From: Oscillospiraceae bacterium
GTDB taxonomy: Bacteria; Bacillota; Clostridia; Oscillospirales; Acutalibacteraceae
Reading direction: 5' to 3'
Length of the DNA stretch: 36,801 bases
Assembly (NCBI GenBank): GCA_031268095.1
Contig: JAIRXU010000027.1
Location: 1 to 36,801 of the forward strand
The notes below the pieces were generated by a model. The model saw only the letters and a list, made by a program, of their open reading frames with translations, had not been told where the DNA came from and ran no database searches. Shown here one piece after another: positions 8,603 through 16,548 of this stretch (within the stretch, counting starts at the first letter, position 1; every line of letters begins with the position of its first letter). Made by a program: the position numbers and the translations under genes.

Positions 8603-9103
8603 ATGAAGAAAATGACAGCGCTGTTGTTGAGCGGGGCCTTGCTTCTGCTGGCAGGCTGCGGGAACGGCGCGGTTTCCGCAGCGGGAGGAGAGCCGACACG
8701 ATCGGAAAACGATCTTTTATGGAATGAATTTGTCCTGGAAATTGCTGCAAAATTGAACGAGCAACCCTGTCCGCTGAACCCGGTGCAGAAAAACGCGGCG
8801 ATTGTGTCCGCCTATATCAACCATTGCTGCAACGGCGGACATCTGGATTTTTTCGATAGCTGGGACTTTTCGGAAGGCGAAAACACTTTTTTGGTCCAAG
8901 AAGTGGAGGAGGCGCTGGCCGCCGTCGGCGCCCAAAAATATATCCAGCCGTTCCGTTCTGCGGCGCGGCACATCGGCGAAGAAGACTATGAATTCGAGCG
9001 CGAAGACGAAGCCTTTGATGACAGCGCCCTGACCGATATTCTGTACCAATTTGTCCTTGCCAACCAAGAAGAGATTTTTGGCGCAGGACGGGCAGGCGGG
9101 TAA
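8603..9103 (+). CDS. Small lipoprotein, DMP19/DUF4375-like
   Basis: 166 residues with a lipoprotein signal: MKKMTALLLSGALLLLAGC, lipobox LAGC with cysteine at 19. The mature part contains NHCCNGGHLDFFDSW and EALAAVGAQKYI, which resemble the NNGGF-QFF and AL--IGA signatures of DMP19/DUF4375 proteins. That family is otherwise usually cytosolic, so a lipid-anchored member is unusual. SD GGAGAAT lies about 7 nt upstream. The gene ends before a bidirectional terminator. Function unknown; the family call is tentative. Confidence 0.6.
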   Translation: MKKMTALLLSGALLLLAGCGNGAVSAAGGEPTRSENDLLWNEFVLEIAAKLNEQPCPLNPVQKNAAIVSAYINHCCNGGHLDFFDSWDFSEGENTFLVQEVEEALAAVGAQKYIQPFRSAARHIGEEDYEFEREDEAFDDSALTDILYQFVLANQEEIFGAGRAGG

Positions 9104-9135
9104 TTGCCTGCCCGTCAGTCGGCTGTCCACGTATC

Positions 9136-9170
9136 AAAAAAAGGGCCCCCGCGAAGGGAGGCTCTTTTTT
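9136..9170. terminator. Bidirectional terminator between 8603 gene and serA
   Basis: AAAAAAAGGGCC...GGCTCTTTTTT: a GC-rich hairpin with one wobble and one mismatch, flanked by an A-run on one side and a T-run on the other. It can therefore stop transcription from both converging genes. Confidence 0.8.
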
Positions 9171-9180
9171 CTGTTCAGTT

Positions 9181-10320
9181 TCAGAGCGTACGTACCCGAA
9201 TGACGCCGTCCAGCGCCGCGATTGCCGCACAATCGACCGCCGAGGGGAGGTCCGCCACCGTATAGGCGACGGCGCCGCGAACGTTGCTGACGAAGCTCAC
9301 AGCCCCGCTCAAGGCCGCACGGATCTGTTCCGCCAGGGCGGGATCCGCCTGATGGATCACCGTCACCCGGGCCGCAAAGGTCTCCGGCAACTGGGTGGCG
9401 GGGAGGTTGACGGAATGAACCACCGCGCCCGTCTCGAGGAAAGCCGTCAGCTGACGGGCTGCCATCACGGCGCAATTGTCCTCCGACTCCGGGGTGGAGG
9501 CGCCCAGGTGGGGGATGGCCGTCACCCCCGGTGTGCCGATCAGATCGTCGGTCGGGAAGTCGGTGACGTAGGCAGCCGCTTTGCCGCTTTCCAGCGCGGC
9601 GAGCAGATCCGTGCTGTTGACCAGATCCGCCCGGGAGAAATTCAGGATCCGAATGCCGTCCTTGGCGCCGGCCAGCGCGGCAGCGTTGATATAGCCCTTC
9701 GTCTCCGGCGTCAGGGGAGCGTGGAGGCTGAGATAGTCGCTTTGGGCCAGCAATGCGGCGCTGCTGTCGATGAGGCGGACGCGAGGATCCAGCTGGGCCC
9801 TTGCCGCCGGGCTAAGGTAGGGATCTACGGCGATAACGTCCATCCCGAGTGCGGCGGCGGCGTTGGCCACCAAACCGCCGATGGCGCCGACGCCCAGCAG
9901 ACCCAAGGTCTTACCGAGAATTTCCGGCCCGCCGAACGCGCCCTTGCCTTTTTCGACCAGTTTGCCGACGTTGTCGCCCTCGCCCTTGAGGCCCTGGCAC
10001 CAGGCGATCGCCTCGCCGATTTTCCGGGAAGCGAGGAACAGAGAACAAATCACCAATTCCTTAACGGCGTTGGCGTTGGCGCCTGGGGTATTGAAGACGC
10101 AGATCCCCTGGGCGGTGCATTCGTCGATGGGAATGTTGTTCACGCCCGCGCCCGCCCGGGCAATGGCCAGAGTGGCAGGATTGAGGGGAATGCCATGGAG
10201 GGAAGCGGAGCGCACCAAGATGGCGGCCGGAGCGTCCACCGCGTCGCCGCAGACGTAGCCCGCCGGGAACTCCCGCAAGCCGCAGGCCGCAATTTTATTC
10301 AAGGTCAGAATCGTAGGCAT
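9181..10320 (-). CDS. serA: D-3-phosphoglycerate dehydrogenase
   Basis: First step of serine synthesis: oxidises 3-phosphoglycerate to phosphohydroxypyruvate with NAD. The 379-residue protein has the NAD-binding LGLLGVGAIGG (139-149), substrate arginine in NFSRADLV (R230) and the catalytic histidine in PHLGAST (H271). The position normally held by the catalytic glutamate reads TDFPTDD, so an aspartate may replace it. The C-terminal roughly 70 residues look like an ACT domain for serine feedback. It is the last gene of a serC / SGNH hydrolase / serA cluster; the hydrolase stops 15 nt upstream. The SD is AAAGGACGA. It ends at the shared terminator 9136-9170. Confidence 0.93.
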   Translation of the reverse strand: MPTILTLNKIAACGLREFPAGYVCGDAVDAPAAILVRSASLHGIPLNPATLAIARAGAGVNNIPIDECTAQGICVFNTPGANANAVKELVICSLFLASRKIGEAIAWCQGLKGEGDNVGKLVEKGKGAFGGPEILGKTLGLLGVGAIGGLVANAAAALGMDVIAVDPYLSPAARAQLDPRVRLIDSSAALLAQSDYLSLHAPLTPETKGYINAAALAGAKDGIRILNFSRADLVNSTDLLAALESGKAAAYVTDFPTDDLIGTPGVTAIPHLGASTPESEDNCAVMAARQLTAFLETGAVVHSVNLPATQLPETFAARVTVIHQADPALAEQIRAALSGAVSFVSNVRGAVAYTVADLPSAVDCAAIAALDGVIRVRTL

Positions 10321-10335
10321 AAAAATCGTCCTTTC

Positions 10336-11529
10336 TTATGGCAGCAATGTTTCCAAAATCACTTGGGCTTGGATCCGGGCCAAATAATCGTTGGGATGGT
10401 TGACGTTGTTGCTGGTCATGTCTTCAAACCGCTTGCGCTCCAGCAGGTTTCGGTGGGTCTGGGTCATGTCCGCCACGGCGGTTCCCCGCTGGGCCAGCCG
10501 CCAGAGCCAGGGCCGGAACGCGTCCTGCGTCCCGCAGAAGCCCGGCGCGGCGGGGTTGGGGACCGTCGTCGCGACCAATACAAACTCGCAGTCGGGATTG
10601 GCCGCGCGGATTCGGCTGAGGATCCGCAAGGTATTCCAGAAGTACACCGCAGGGGGAATCCTAATGCTGCCGTCGTTCATGCCAAAAGCAATGACGGCCA
10701 AGTCCGGGTGCTGATCCGCCGCCAGTTCCTGCGCGTTCTCCGCGCCCCAGGCGCTGGCGGTTCCACTTACGGCGGGATTGATCACGGCGACAGCACTTTG
10801 GTATTGGGCTTGCAATCCGGCGGCAACAAGGTCATAATAGGCAGGGACAAACGGCGCCTCGCCGCACCAGCCGCTGGACTGCGCCCCGACAGTGATGCTG
10901 TCGCCGTAAAAAAGGATCCGCAGCGGCTCTCCCGCCTCCAGTTTGGCCAGGGTCTTCGGCAGGCGGCTGCCTTGCCGCAGAGGGATCTGCCCCCGGTATG
11001 CGTCGCTGTGACGATAGGTGACAGACAGCTGCATCTGCGGAATTTCCATCCCGCCCTGGCAGTAAATATAAGGGGATTCCCCGCCGCCGGGGAAGAGCAG
11101 CGCGCCCGGCTGCACTTCGATCTCCGCCAACGGATAGAGTTTCATGTGCGGCACCCGGGGAATCGCGCCGTCCAAAATTCGCAGTTTTCCGTCGGCAAGA
11201 GCGTAATCAACGCCCTGGACGTATTCCGTTTGCAGGTCGTTGCTCCGCACGGACAGAATCTCGTCCGCATCATAAAGCAGCGGAATGTCCGGCATACCGC
11301 CGTCCCGACTCTCCAGCGGAATCACGGATTCCTGGTACGCGATGCTGCCCTCCCAAACAGGATGGAGGAAGGCGGCCTGTTGGTAGCCGTCCAGCGGGAA
11401 AGCCAACGCCTCCGCTTCCGGCGGTGCAAGGTTCCGCCGGGGCAGCGCGGGCGGACAAACTACGCCGCCCCAAAGCAACGAGAACAGCGCCGTAACGAAA
11501 CAGACCCATGCACGAATTCCGGCCACCAT
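10336..11529 (-). CDS. Secreted two-domain SGNH/GDSL hydrolase
   Basis: 397 residues. The N-terminus has a signal-like hydrophobic segment (residues 5-24) with no good lipobox. A beta-rich domain of about 150 residues comes next, then an SGNH hydrolase domain with LFYGDSITVG (block I serine), GMNDG (block III) and a C-terminal D-x-x-H-like region (NVNHPNDYL). The architecture recalls CE2-type acetyl-xylan esterases and other carbohydrate deacetylases, but the substrate is unknown. The start at 11529 has AAAGGAC 6 nt upstream; the longer in-frame start at 11583 has no SD. It sits between serC and serA although it has no obvious role in serine synthesis. Confidence 0.8.
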   Translation of the reverse strand: MVAGIRAWVCFVTALFSLLWGGVVCPPALPRRNLAPPEAEALAFPLDGYQQAAFLHPVWEGSIAYQESVIPLESRDGGMPDIPLLYDADEILSVRSNDLQTEYVQGVDYALADGKLRILDGAIPRVPHMKLYPLAEIEVQPGALLFPGGGESPYIYCQGGMEIPQMQLSVTYRHSDAYRGQIPLRQGSRLPKTLAKLEAGEPLRILFYGDSITVGAQSSGWCGEAPFVPAYYDLVAAGLQAQYQSAVAVINPAVSGTASAWGAENAQELAADQHPDLAVIAFGMNDGSIRIPPAVYFWNTLRILSRIRAANPDCEFVLVATTVPNPAAPGFCGTQDAFRPWLWRLAQRGTAVADMTQTHRNLLERKRFEDMTSNNVNHPNDYLARIQAQVILETLLP

Positions 11530-11628
11530 ACCCACGTCCTTTCCAAAAAACAACAGAACAACAAATGGAATGCAACACCACAAATTTCAAAAAAACGGCG
11601 CAGTCTCTGCCTCGGGCCGCGCAAGGGC

Positions 11629-12711
11629 TCATGCGTACTTCGCTTCAAAAGCCTTCAGGAACGCCACAAGGGCTTCGACGCCCTCCACCGGCATAGCGTT
11701 ATAAATCGACGCTCGCATGCCGCCGACAGAACGGTGACCGGCCAGGTTGACGAGGCCTTCCGCCGCCGCCGTCTTCACGAATTCCTTGTCCAGCGCTTCG
11801 CTGCCGGTCACAAACGTGACGTTCATCATCGAGCGGAATTGCGGCGGCACGGGATTGGAGAAGAGGGGACTTTGGTCAAGGTATGTATAAAGCAGCTGCG
11901 CCTTATGGATGTTGCGTTCCCGCATGGCCTCTAGCCCGCCCAGATGCTGGATCCATTCCAGTACCAGCTTGCAGATGTAGATCGGCCAGCAGGGCGGGGT
12001 GTTGTACATGGAGTCGTTCTCCGCCATGGTTTTCCAATCCATCACGGTGGGGATGTCTTTTCGGGCGCGGCCGAGCAGGTCCTCCCGGACGATCGCCACC
12101 GTCAGACCCGCCGGAGCGACGTTCTTCTGGGCCCCGCCGTAGAGAACGCCGAATTTGCTCACATCCAGCGGCTCCGAAAGGAAGCTGGAGGAGATGTCCG
12201 CCGCCAGGGGAACGGCGCCGGTGTCAGGAATGGACGGCCAGCGGGTGCCATAAATGGTGTTGTTGTGGCAAATATAGAAATAGTCCGCATCCGGGGTGAA
12301 AGCCGCGGGATCCAGATCGGGGATCACAGAAAAATTCTGCGCCTTGGAGGTCGCGACGAGTTTGATGTCCCCGTACTTCTGTGCCTCCTGATACGCCTTG
12401 GTGGCAAATTGGCCTGTGACAACATAATCCGCCTTGCCGGAGCCGGTGAGGAGGTTGAGAGGAATCGCCGCGAACTGGAGCGACGCGCCGCCTTGCAGGA
12501 ACAGAACCTTATAGTTGTCTGGGATGCCCATGACGTCCCGCAGCAGCTTCTGGGCCCCGAAGATGATTTCTTCATAGACCTTGGAGCGGTGGGACATTTC
12601 CATCACGGACTGGCCGCTGCCATTGTAATTCAGAATTTCCGTCGCCGCGCGGTTGAGCACTGATTCCGGCAGCATGGAGGGACCTGCGGAGAAATTGTAG
12701 ACTCGTGCCAT
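11629..12711 (-). CDS. serC: Phosphoserine aminotransferase
   Basis: PLP enzyme of serine synthesis that transfers an amino group from glutamate to 3-phosphohydroxypyruvate. 360 residues. YNFSAGPSMLPESVL is the family's N-terminal signature. EMSHRSK, FLQGGASLQF and the PLP lysine in YGGAQKNVAPAG are present. Length is normal. ATG at 12711 with AAAGGAAG about 9 nt upstream. The strong promoter at 12768-12796 drives it, and a 99-nt gap separates it from the SGNH hydrolase. Together with serA it supplies two of the three serine-pathway enzymes; no serB is visible here. Confidence 0.95.
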   Translation of the reverse strand: MARVYNFSAGPSMLPESVLNRAATEILNYNGSGQSVMEMSHRSKVYEEIIFGAQKLLRDVMGIPDNYKVLFLQGGASLQFAAIPLNLLTGSGKADYVVTGQFATKAYQEAQKYGDIKLVATSKAQNFSVIPDLDPAAFTPDADYFYICHNNTIYGTRWPSIPDTGAVPLAADISSSFLSEPLDVSKFGVLYGGAQKNVAPAGLTVAIVREDLLGRARKDIPTVMDWKTMAENDSMYNTPPCWPIYICKLVLEWIQHLGGLEAMRERNIHKAQLLYTYLDQSPLFSNPVPPQFRSMMNVTFVTGSEALDKEFVKTAAAEGLVNLAGHRSVGGMRASIYNAMPVEGVEALVAFLKAFEAKYA

Positions 12712-12767
12712 GTTGATTCGCTTCCTTTCGTTTGATCAAGTCATACTGAATATAAAATGACGCAATC

Positions 12768-12796
12768 ATTATACCGCCTTTGCGGGGGGAAGTCAA
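12768..12796 (-). promoter_or_regulatory. SigA-type promoter of serC
   Basis: TTGACT (12791-12796 complement), 17-bp spacer, TATAAT (12768-12773 complement). The leader to the serC ATG is about 50 nt with no clear attenuator. The rest of the 276-nt gap 12712-12987 holds only this and the divergent birA promoter. Confidence 0.88.
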
Positions 12797-12928
12797 GAGC
12801 TTTGGAGACTGGAAATCGATAAAATTTCATCGATATATTGTTGGCTTTTTTGGTGAAAGCGGTGACAGACGCTGAGGGCATGTCCGTCCGAAAACGGCGC
12901 CCGGCCGCGCTTGTTTTGTTGTTTTTTC

Positions 12929-12957
12929 TGGACATTTCCCCCCGGATCCGGTACAAT
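12929..12957 (+). promoter_or_regulatory. SigA-type promoter of birA
   Basis: TGGACA (12929-12934), 17-bp spacer, TACAAT (12952-12957), about 30 nt ahead of the birA start. Confidence 0.75.
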
Positions 12958-12987
12958 ATCATTTATAAAACAAACGGAGGGATTTCT

Positions 12988-13755
12988 ATGCATGAACAGC
13001 AGCGCATTGCCGCGGCGGCTGCGCTCCCGCCAAGTCTGGTCCGCTGGCAGGACAGCATCGACTCCACCAGCCGTCAGTTATACCAAGCGGCGGCGCGGGA
13101 GGATCTTCCCCATGGAACGCTCTTGGCCGCCGGGCAGCAGTCCGCCGGTCGGGGGCGGGGCGGAAAGTCTTTTTTTTCTCCGCCGGAGGCGGGACTGTAT
13201 TTCAGCATTTTGCTGCGCCATTTCCCGGCTGGCGAGAACCTTGCCATCACGCCTCGGGCAGCGCTGGCGGTACATAGGGTGCTGGCGCGGCGGGGCTGTG
13301 CGTTGGGGATCAAATGGGTGAACGATCTGTTTCGGGAGGGGCGTAAAGCCGGAGGCATTCTGACGCAGATACTGCCGTCCGGTGCGGCTGTCGTCGGCAT
13401 TGGCCTGAATCTGGCGCCTGTCCCGTTGCCGGCGGAACTGCGGGAGATTGTCGGCTTCTGTTTTGGGGATGCGCGCTGCCTGGAGCGGCGGCCGGAACTC
13501 ATAGGAGAGATTGCGGCAGCGCTGTTGTCTTTGATGGAACCGCCCGCAACAGACAACAAAAACAACAATGAAATGTTGTGCGACGAATACCGTGCCGCGT
13601 CGGTGCTCCTGGGAAAGGCGGTGACATTCGAAGAGAATGGACAGCGCCGGGAGGCCTTGGCGGTGGACATTACGCCCGCTGGCGGGTTGGTGGTCTTATT
13701 GGCTGGGGAGCAGCGCGTCCTCACCTCCGGAGAAGTCCATCTGCGCCTGAAATGA
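12988..13755 (+). CDS. birA: Biotin--[acetyl-CoA-carboxylase] ligase, class I (no HTH)
   Basis: Attaches biotin to a lysine of biotin-dependent carboxylases via biotinyl-AMP. 255 residues. The biotin-binding GRGRGGKSFFSP and the KWVNDL block (KWPNDI in E. coli) are present, followed by KAGGIL and a C-terminal SH3-like cap. No N-terminal helix-turn-helix is present, so it should not act as a repressor. The ATG at 12988 has GGAGGG 6 nt upstream; the longer frame from 12838 would run through the promoter and is rejected. Its TGA stop abuts the yqfD stop directly (TGATCA), leaving no intergenic base. Confidence 0.92.
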   Translation: MHEQQRIAAAAALPPSLVRWQDSIDSTSRQLYQAAAREDLPHGTLLAAGQQSAGRGRGGKSFFSPPEAGLYFSILLRHFPAGENLAITPRAALAVHRVLARRGCALGIKWVNDLFREGRKAGGILTQILPSGAAVVGIGLNLAPVPLPAELREIVGFCFGDARCLERRPELIGEIAAALLSLMEPPATDNKNNNEMLCDEYRAASVLLGKAVTFEENGQRREALAVDITPAGGLVVLLAGEQRVLTSGEVHLRLK

Positions 13756-14943
13756 TCATTCCGGCGGCGGAGCGGTGGTGTCGAGCGGCACGGATACGCC
13801 GATATTCTCTTGCAGCGTTCCGGTCATTGCCATCCGGCATCCGCCTTCCGTCAAATCGACGGTAATTTCTTGCCGCAAAAAAGCCGCTTGCGAGAACTGC
13901 CGCCAGCCATCCGTTAGCAGCCGCTCCGCCGCCGTCAAGCGCAGTTCTTTGTCCGAAAGCGCCATAGTGCCGGGCGTTAGGGCGAGGTAAGAGCGGCGCT
14001 CAATCCAGCAGGGCAGGGCTTTGCCCCCTGCCGTCAGGATACGTCTGTCAACGTAACACTGCAAAGCGTCGGCGTTCTTCGGCTGCGGCCCCAGCGGAAT
14101 TTGCAGCCAAAGAAAGCGAAGCGTATAATGGGTCTTTTCCAGCGTGACGAGTTGCCGCGCCGGTGCGCGCAAAACATAGGCGTCTAGCTCCAGGCGCGTC
14201 CGAGCGACGACATAGGCCCGCGCGGCGAGGTAGCGTGTACTGCCGTCCCGATTGGCCATCGCGCCGCTGGCCAGCAGCTGCCCCGGCAGGACGGCCTGCC
14301 CTAATTTTGCTTCCGGATGGCCCGCGTAGACCTCCAATACCTCCAACTGCCCGGCCTTGGAAGCGACAACATTCTGCGGGGTGTTGTTTTCGACAGAGAC
14401 GCCGTCCAGCGCCTCTCGGACCTCGACCACAACGCTGCTGCCGCTGAGGTTAATCGACGCCCAGGAAAGCTGAGGCATTATTTCCAACAGCCGCTTCTCC
14501 ATGTCCGCCGCGTCCAACCGCGAGCGGCGCAAGCCAATGCGCAGACCCTGGTCCTCGCAGGCTTGGAGGATGATTTCTGCCGGAACGCGGCCATTGCCGC
14601 TCACCTCAATGCTCCAAATCATACCGGACAGGCAGGCCAAACACAACAAAAACAACAGCAGCCCGACCAGCATACCGGCCCGCCTTCGGTAGCGGTGCAG
14701 GAAAAATGGCAGGCCGATTTTTTGATCCATCCGCAGCCGCATGCCGGCGGCTTTTGCGCAGTGGCACATCGCCTTGTATCCGGGGATGGTCGTGAATCCG
14801 GAGAGGACACCGCCCGCGCGCTGGGCATCCCAAACGGGAATATCGTCTTGGGCGCAAAGATTCAGGAAGCGTTCGGGAAATCCGTCCGCCGCGCGGAAGC
14901 GCACATACCCGCGCAAAAAGCGGAGCAATCGTAACAGCAGCAT
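13756..14943 (-). CDS. yqfD: Sporulation protein YqfD
   Basis: 395 residues, membrane protein made in the mother cell during sporulation; in B. subtilis yqfC-yqfD belong to the SigE regulon. An N-terminal cytosolic part of about 90 residues leads into one clear membrane helix (about 90-112), then a large extracytoplasmic region with IEVSGNGRVP. The last third resembles the usual YqfD C-terminus. Length is normal. The ATG at 14943 has GGAGAG 6 nt upstream. It follows yqfC by 37 nt, in a T-rich gap with GTTGTT repeats. It converges on birA with zero spacing. Confidence 0.88.
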   Translation of the reverse strand: MLLLRLLRFLRGYVRFRAADGFPERFLNLCAQDDIPVWDAQRAGGVLSGFTTIPGYKAMCHCAKAAGMRLRMDQKIGLPFFLHRYRRRAGMLVGLLLFLLCLACLSGMIWSIEVSGNGRVPAEIILQACEDQGLRIGLRRSRLDAADMEKRLLEIMPQLSWASINLSGSSVVVEVREALDGVSVENNTPQNVVASKAGQLEVLEVYAGHPEAKLGQAVLPGQLLASGAMANRDGSTRYLAARAYVVARTRLELDAYVLRAPARQLVTLEKTHYTLRFLWLQIPLGPQPKNADALQCYVDRRILTAGGKALPCWIERRSYLALTPGTMALSDKELRLTAAERLLTDGWRQFSQAAFLRQEITVDLTEGGCRMAMTGTLQENIGVSVPLDTTAPPPE

Positions 14944-14980
14944 GGTGACTCTCCCTGTTGTTTTTTGGCTTTTGTTGTTT

Positions 14981-15280
14981 TCATGGCGCGGAAGTGAAGT
15001 GCAGCGCGGCGATCACACCGGAAAGAATGACCTGTTGTTGCTGGTAGCTGCGGATCAGAAGGTCGCTTCCCTCGAAACTCAGGGCCAAAGAACCCAGGTG
15101 CAGTTTGATACCGGTCGATTCATACGCCAGAACACTTTTGACCCCCTCAATCACCGCCTGCCGGTTTCCAACAATCTCCAGATGGGACGCGCCGGGCAGC
15201 AGCTGCGCCGGAATATCCATTCGCTCGCTCCAAACTTGTGTCAAATTCCCTTCGGGTCTGTTTTTTCGATTGCGCGGCAC
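14981..15280 (-). CDS. yqfC: Sporulation protein YqfC
   Basis: About 99 residues, cytosolic partner gene of yqfD in sporulating Firmicutes, function unknown. The segment LEIVGNRQAVIEGVKSVL, then LGSLALSFEGSDLLIRSY and VILSGVI, fits YqfC. I chose the GTG at 15280 because GAGGGG lies 9 nt upstream and the protein then has the family's length. The frame stays open back to 15559, but that would run through the divergent ylbJ leader. A GTG at 15289 is an alternative. A SigE-like -10 lies at 15305-15312. Confidence 0.82.
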   Translation of the reverse strand: MPRNRKNRPEGNLTQVWSERMDIPAQLLPGASHLEIVGNRQAVIEGVKSVLAYESTGIKLHLGSLALSFEGSDLLIRSYQQQQVILSGVIAALHFTSAP

Positions 15281-15304
15281 CCCAGCCACCCCCTCTTCTG
15301 GCCC

Positions 15305-15312
15305 AGTATATG
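15305..15312 (-). promoter_or_regulatory. SigE-like -10 element of yqfC
   Basis: CATATACT on the minus strand matches seven of eight positions of the SigE -10 consensus CATACANT and lies about 25 nt ahead of the chosen yqfC start. No convincing -35 is seen; a T-run precedes it. Confidence 0.45.
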
Positions 15313-15363
15313 AAAAAAAAACGCCGTTCATGTCAGGCGGAGGCAAGTTCCCGCCCGCTGGCG

Positions 15364-15371
15364 CATAGAGT
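15364..15371 (+). promoter_or_regulatory. SigE-like -10 element of ylbJ
   Basis: CATAGAGT matches seven of eight positions of CATACANT and lies 28 nt before the ylbJ start. No clear -35. Both genes of this divergent pair are SigE-dependent in B. subtilis, so the paired matches are plausible. Confidence 0.4.
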
Positions 15372-15399
15372 ACGGGAGAAGGCAAAAGGGGGTATAGCC

Positions 15400-16548
15400 A
15401 TGAAAAAACAACAAACAACACTGAATGTCCGGCTTCGTCATATGCTGCCGTCCCTGGTCTGTGTTGTTGTTTCTGTTGTTCTCTTGTTTTTTGCGCCGAC
15501 GGCCGCCCAAGGGATAAGGGATGGCCTGTTACTTTGCGCCCAAGTGATGATCCCAACACTATTCCCGTTTCTGGTCTTGAGTTCGCTGCTGGCGGGACTG
15601 GGGACCAATTCCGGTGAATCCAAGCTGCTGCGTTGGCTTATGTGGACCTTGCTGAGGCAGCCGCCTGCCGCCGCCGGGATGATCTTGCTCAGTTTCTTGG
15701 GCGGGTTTCCCACCGGGGCGCAGGCCATCGTTTTGGGCATGGAACGCGGATCGCTCCGACCCGCTCAAGCGCAGCGCCTGCTGCTTTTTTGCGTCAATGC
15801 GGGTCCAGCCTATCTCATTGGGGCGGTGGGTTCTTCGCTGCTGGGGAGCCGCCGGGCCGGGCTGGTGGCCTTTCTGTCTCTGCTGGCGGCGGGATTGGTG
15901 ATCGGGATTCTCACCCGCTTTTTGTCAGATTCGGACGCGCAGAGCCCTGAAAAAAACAACTCCAAGCCGGAAAAACAACAACCGACTTTACCCTCGCTGC
16001 CGTTCGACAAGCTTCTTTTGCAATCGTTAACCCAGGCAATCGCGGCAATGTTGCAAATCTGCGCTTGGGTGGTGTTGTTTTCTTGTATATGCGCATTGCT
16101 GGTGTTGTTGCCCGAGAATTTTCGCTCCGCATCGGCGGCACTGAGTTGCCTGCTGGAAGTGACTTCGGGCTGTGTCCGCGCTGTTCGCCTGGGGGTGCCG
16201 CTGCCGGTGATTTGTGCTGTGGTCGCTTGGTCCGGGCTCTGTGTTCATTGCCAGATCCTCGGCAATATCCGGAAAACCGGCTTGCGCATGAGCTGGTTTT
16301 GGGCGGCGCGGGCAATGCATGCCGCTCTGGCCGCTGCCATCTGCGCGCAGCTGCTGCGCTGGTTTCCGCTGGAGAGCGTCAGCGCTACCGCCTTGGCAGG
16401 GAGCGGCAGTGGGATCCGGCTCTGGGAGATTTCCGCTCCGGCTGCTGCTGCGCTGCTCTTTTTTTGCGGATTTCTTGTGTATGATCTTGATCTTCACCGC
16501 AAGATATGCTATAATATACGACGGCGAGGAGATGATAGTACATCATGA
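15400..16548 (+). CDS. ylbJ: Sporulation integral membrane protein YlbJ
   Basis: 382 residues with about eight hydrophobic segments. MIPTLFPFLVLSSLL and ILLSFLGGFPTGAQAI are the recognisable core of YlbJ/SpoVV-type proteins. In B. subtilis YlbJ (SpoVV) takes part in dipicolinic acid transport into the forespore across the outer forespore membrane. A cytosolic Lys/Asn-rich loop around 185-205 carries two AACAAC-rich tracts. The ATG at 15400 has AAAGGGGG 7 nt upstream; the longer frame from 15238 overlaps yqfC and lacks an SD. The stop overlaps the next start as ATGA. Confidence 0.88.
   Translation: MKKQQTTLNVRLRHMLPSLVCVVVSVVLLFFAPTAAQGIRDGLLLCAQVMIPTLFPFLVLSSLLAGLGTNSGESKLLRWLMWTLLRQPPAAAGMILLSFLGGFPTGAQAIVLGMERGSLRPAQAQRLLLFCVNAGPAYLIGAVGSSLLGSRRAGLVAFLSLLAAGLVIGILTRFLSDSDAQSPEKNNSKPEKQQPTLPSLPFDKLLLQSLTQAIAAMLQICAWVVLFSCICALLVLLPENFRSASAALSCLLEVTSGCVRAVRLGVPLPVICAVVAWSGLCVHCQILGNIRKTGLRMSWFWAARAMHAALAAAICAQLLRWFPLESVSATALAGSGSGIRLWEISAPAAAALLFFCGFLVYDLDLHRKICYNIRRRGDDSTS

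Noticed and set aside
9352-11934. Very long plus-strand open frame (860 codons) across serA, the SGNH hydrolase and serC
   Set aside because: It is antisense to three clear genes, has no SD and no family resemblance; it arises from high GC.
12838-12987. N-terminal extension of BirA as an HTH domain
   Set aside because: The extension covers the promoter, has no HTH pattern and a good SD lies just before the ATG at 12988.
15281-15559. Longer YqfC starting at 15559
   Set aside because: It would overlap the ylbJ start region on the other strand and double the family's normal length.
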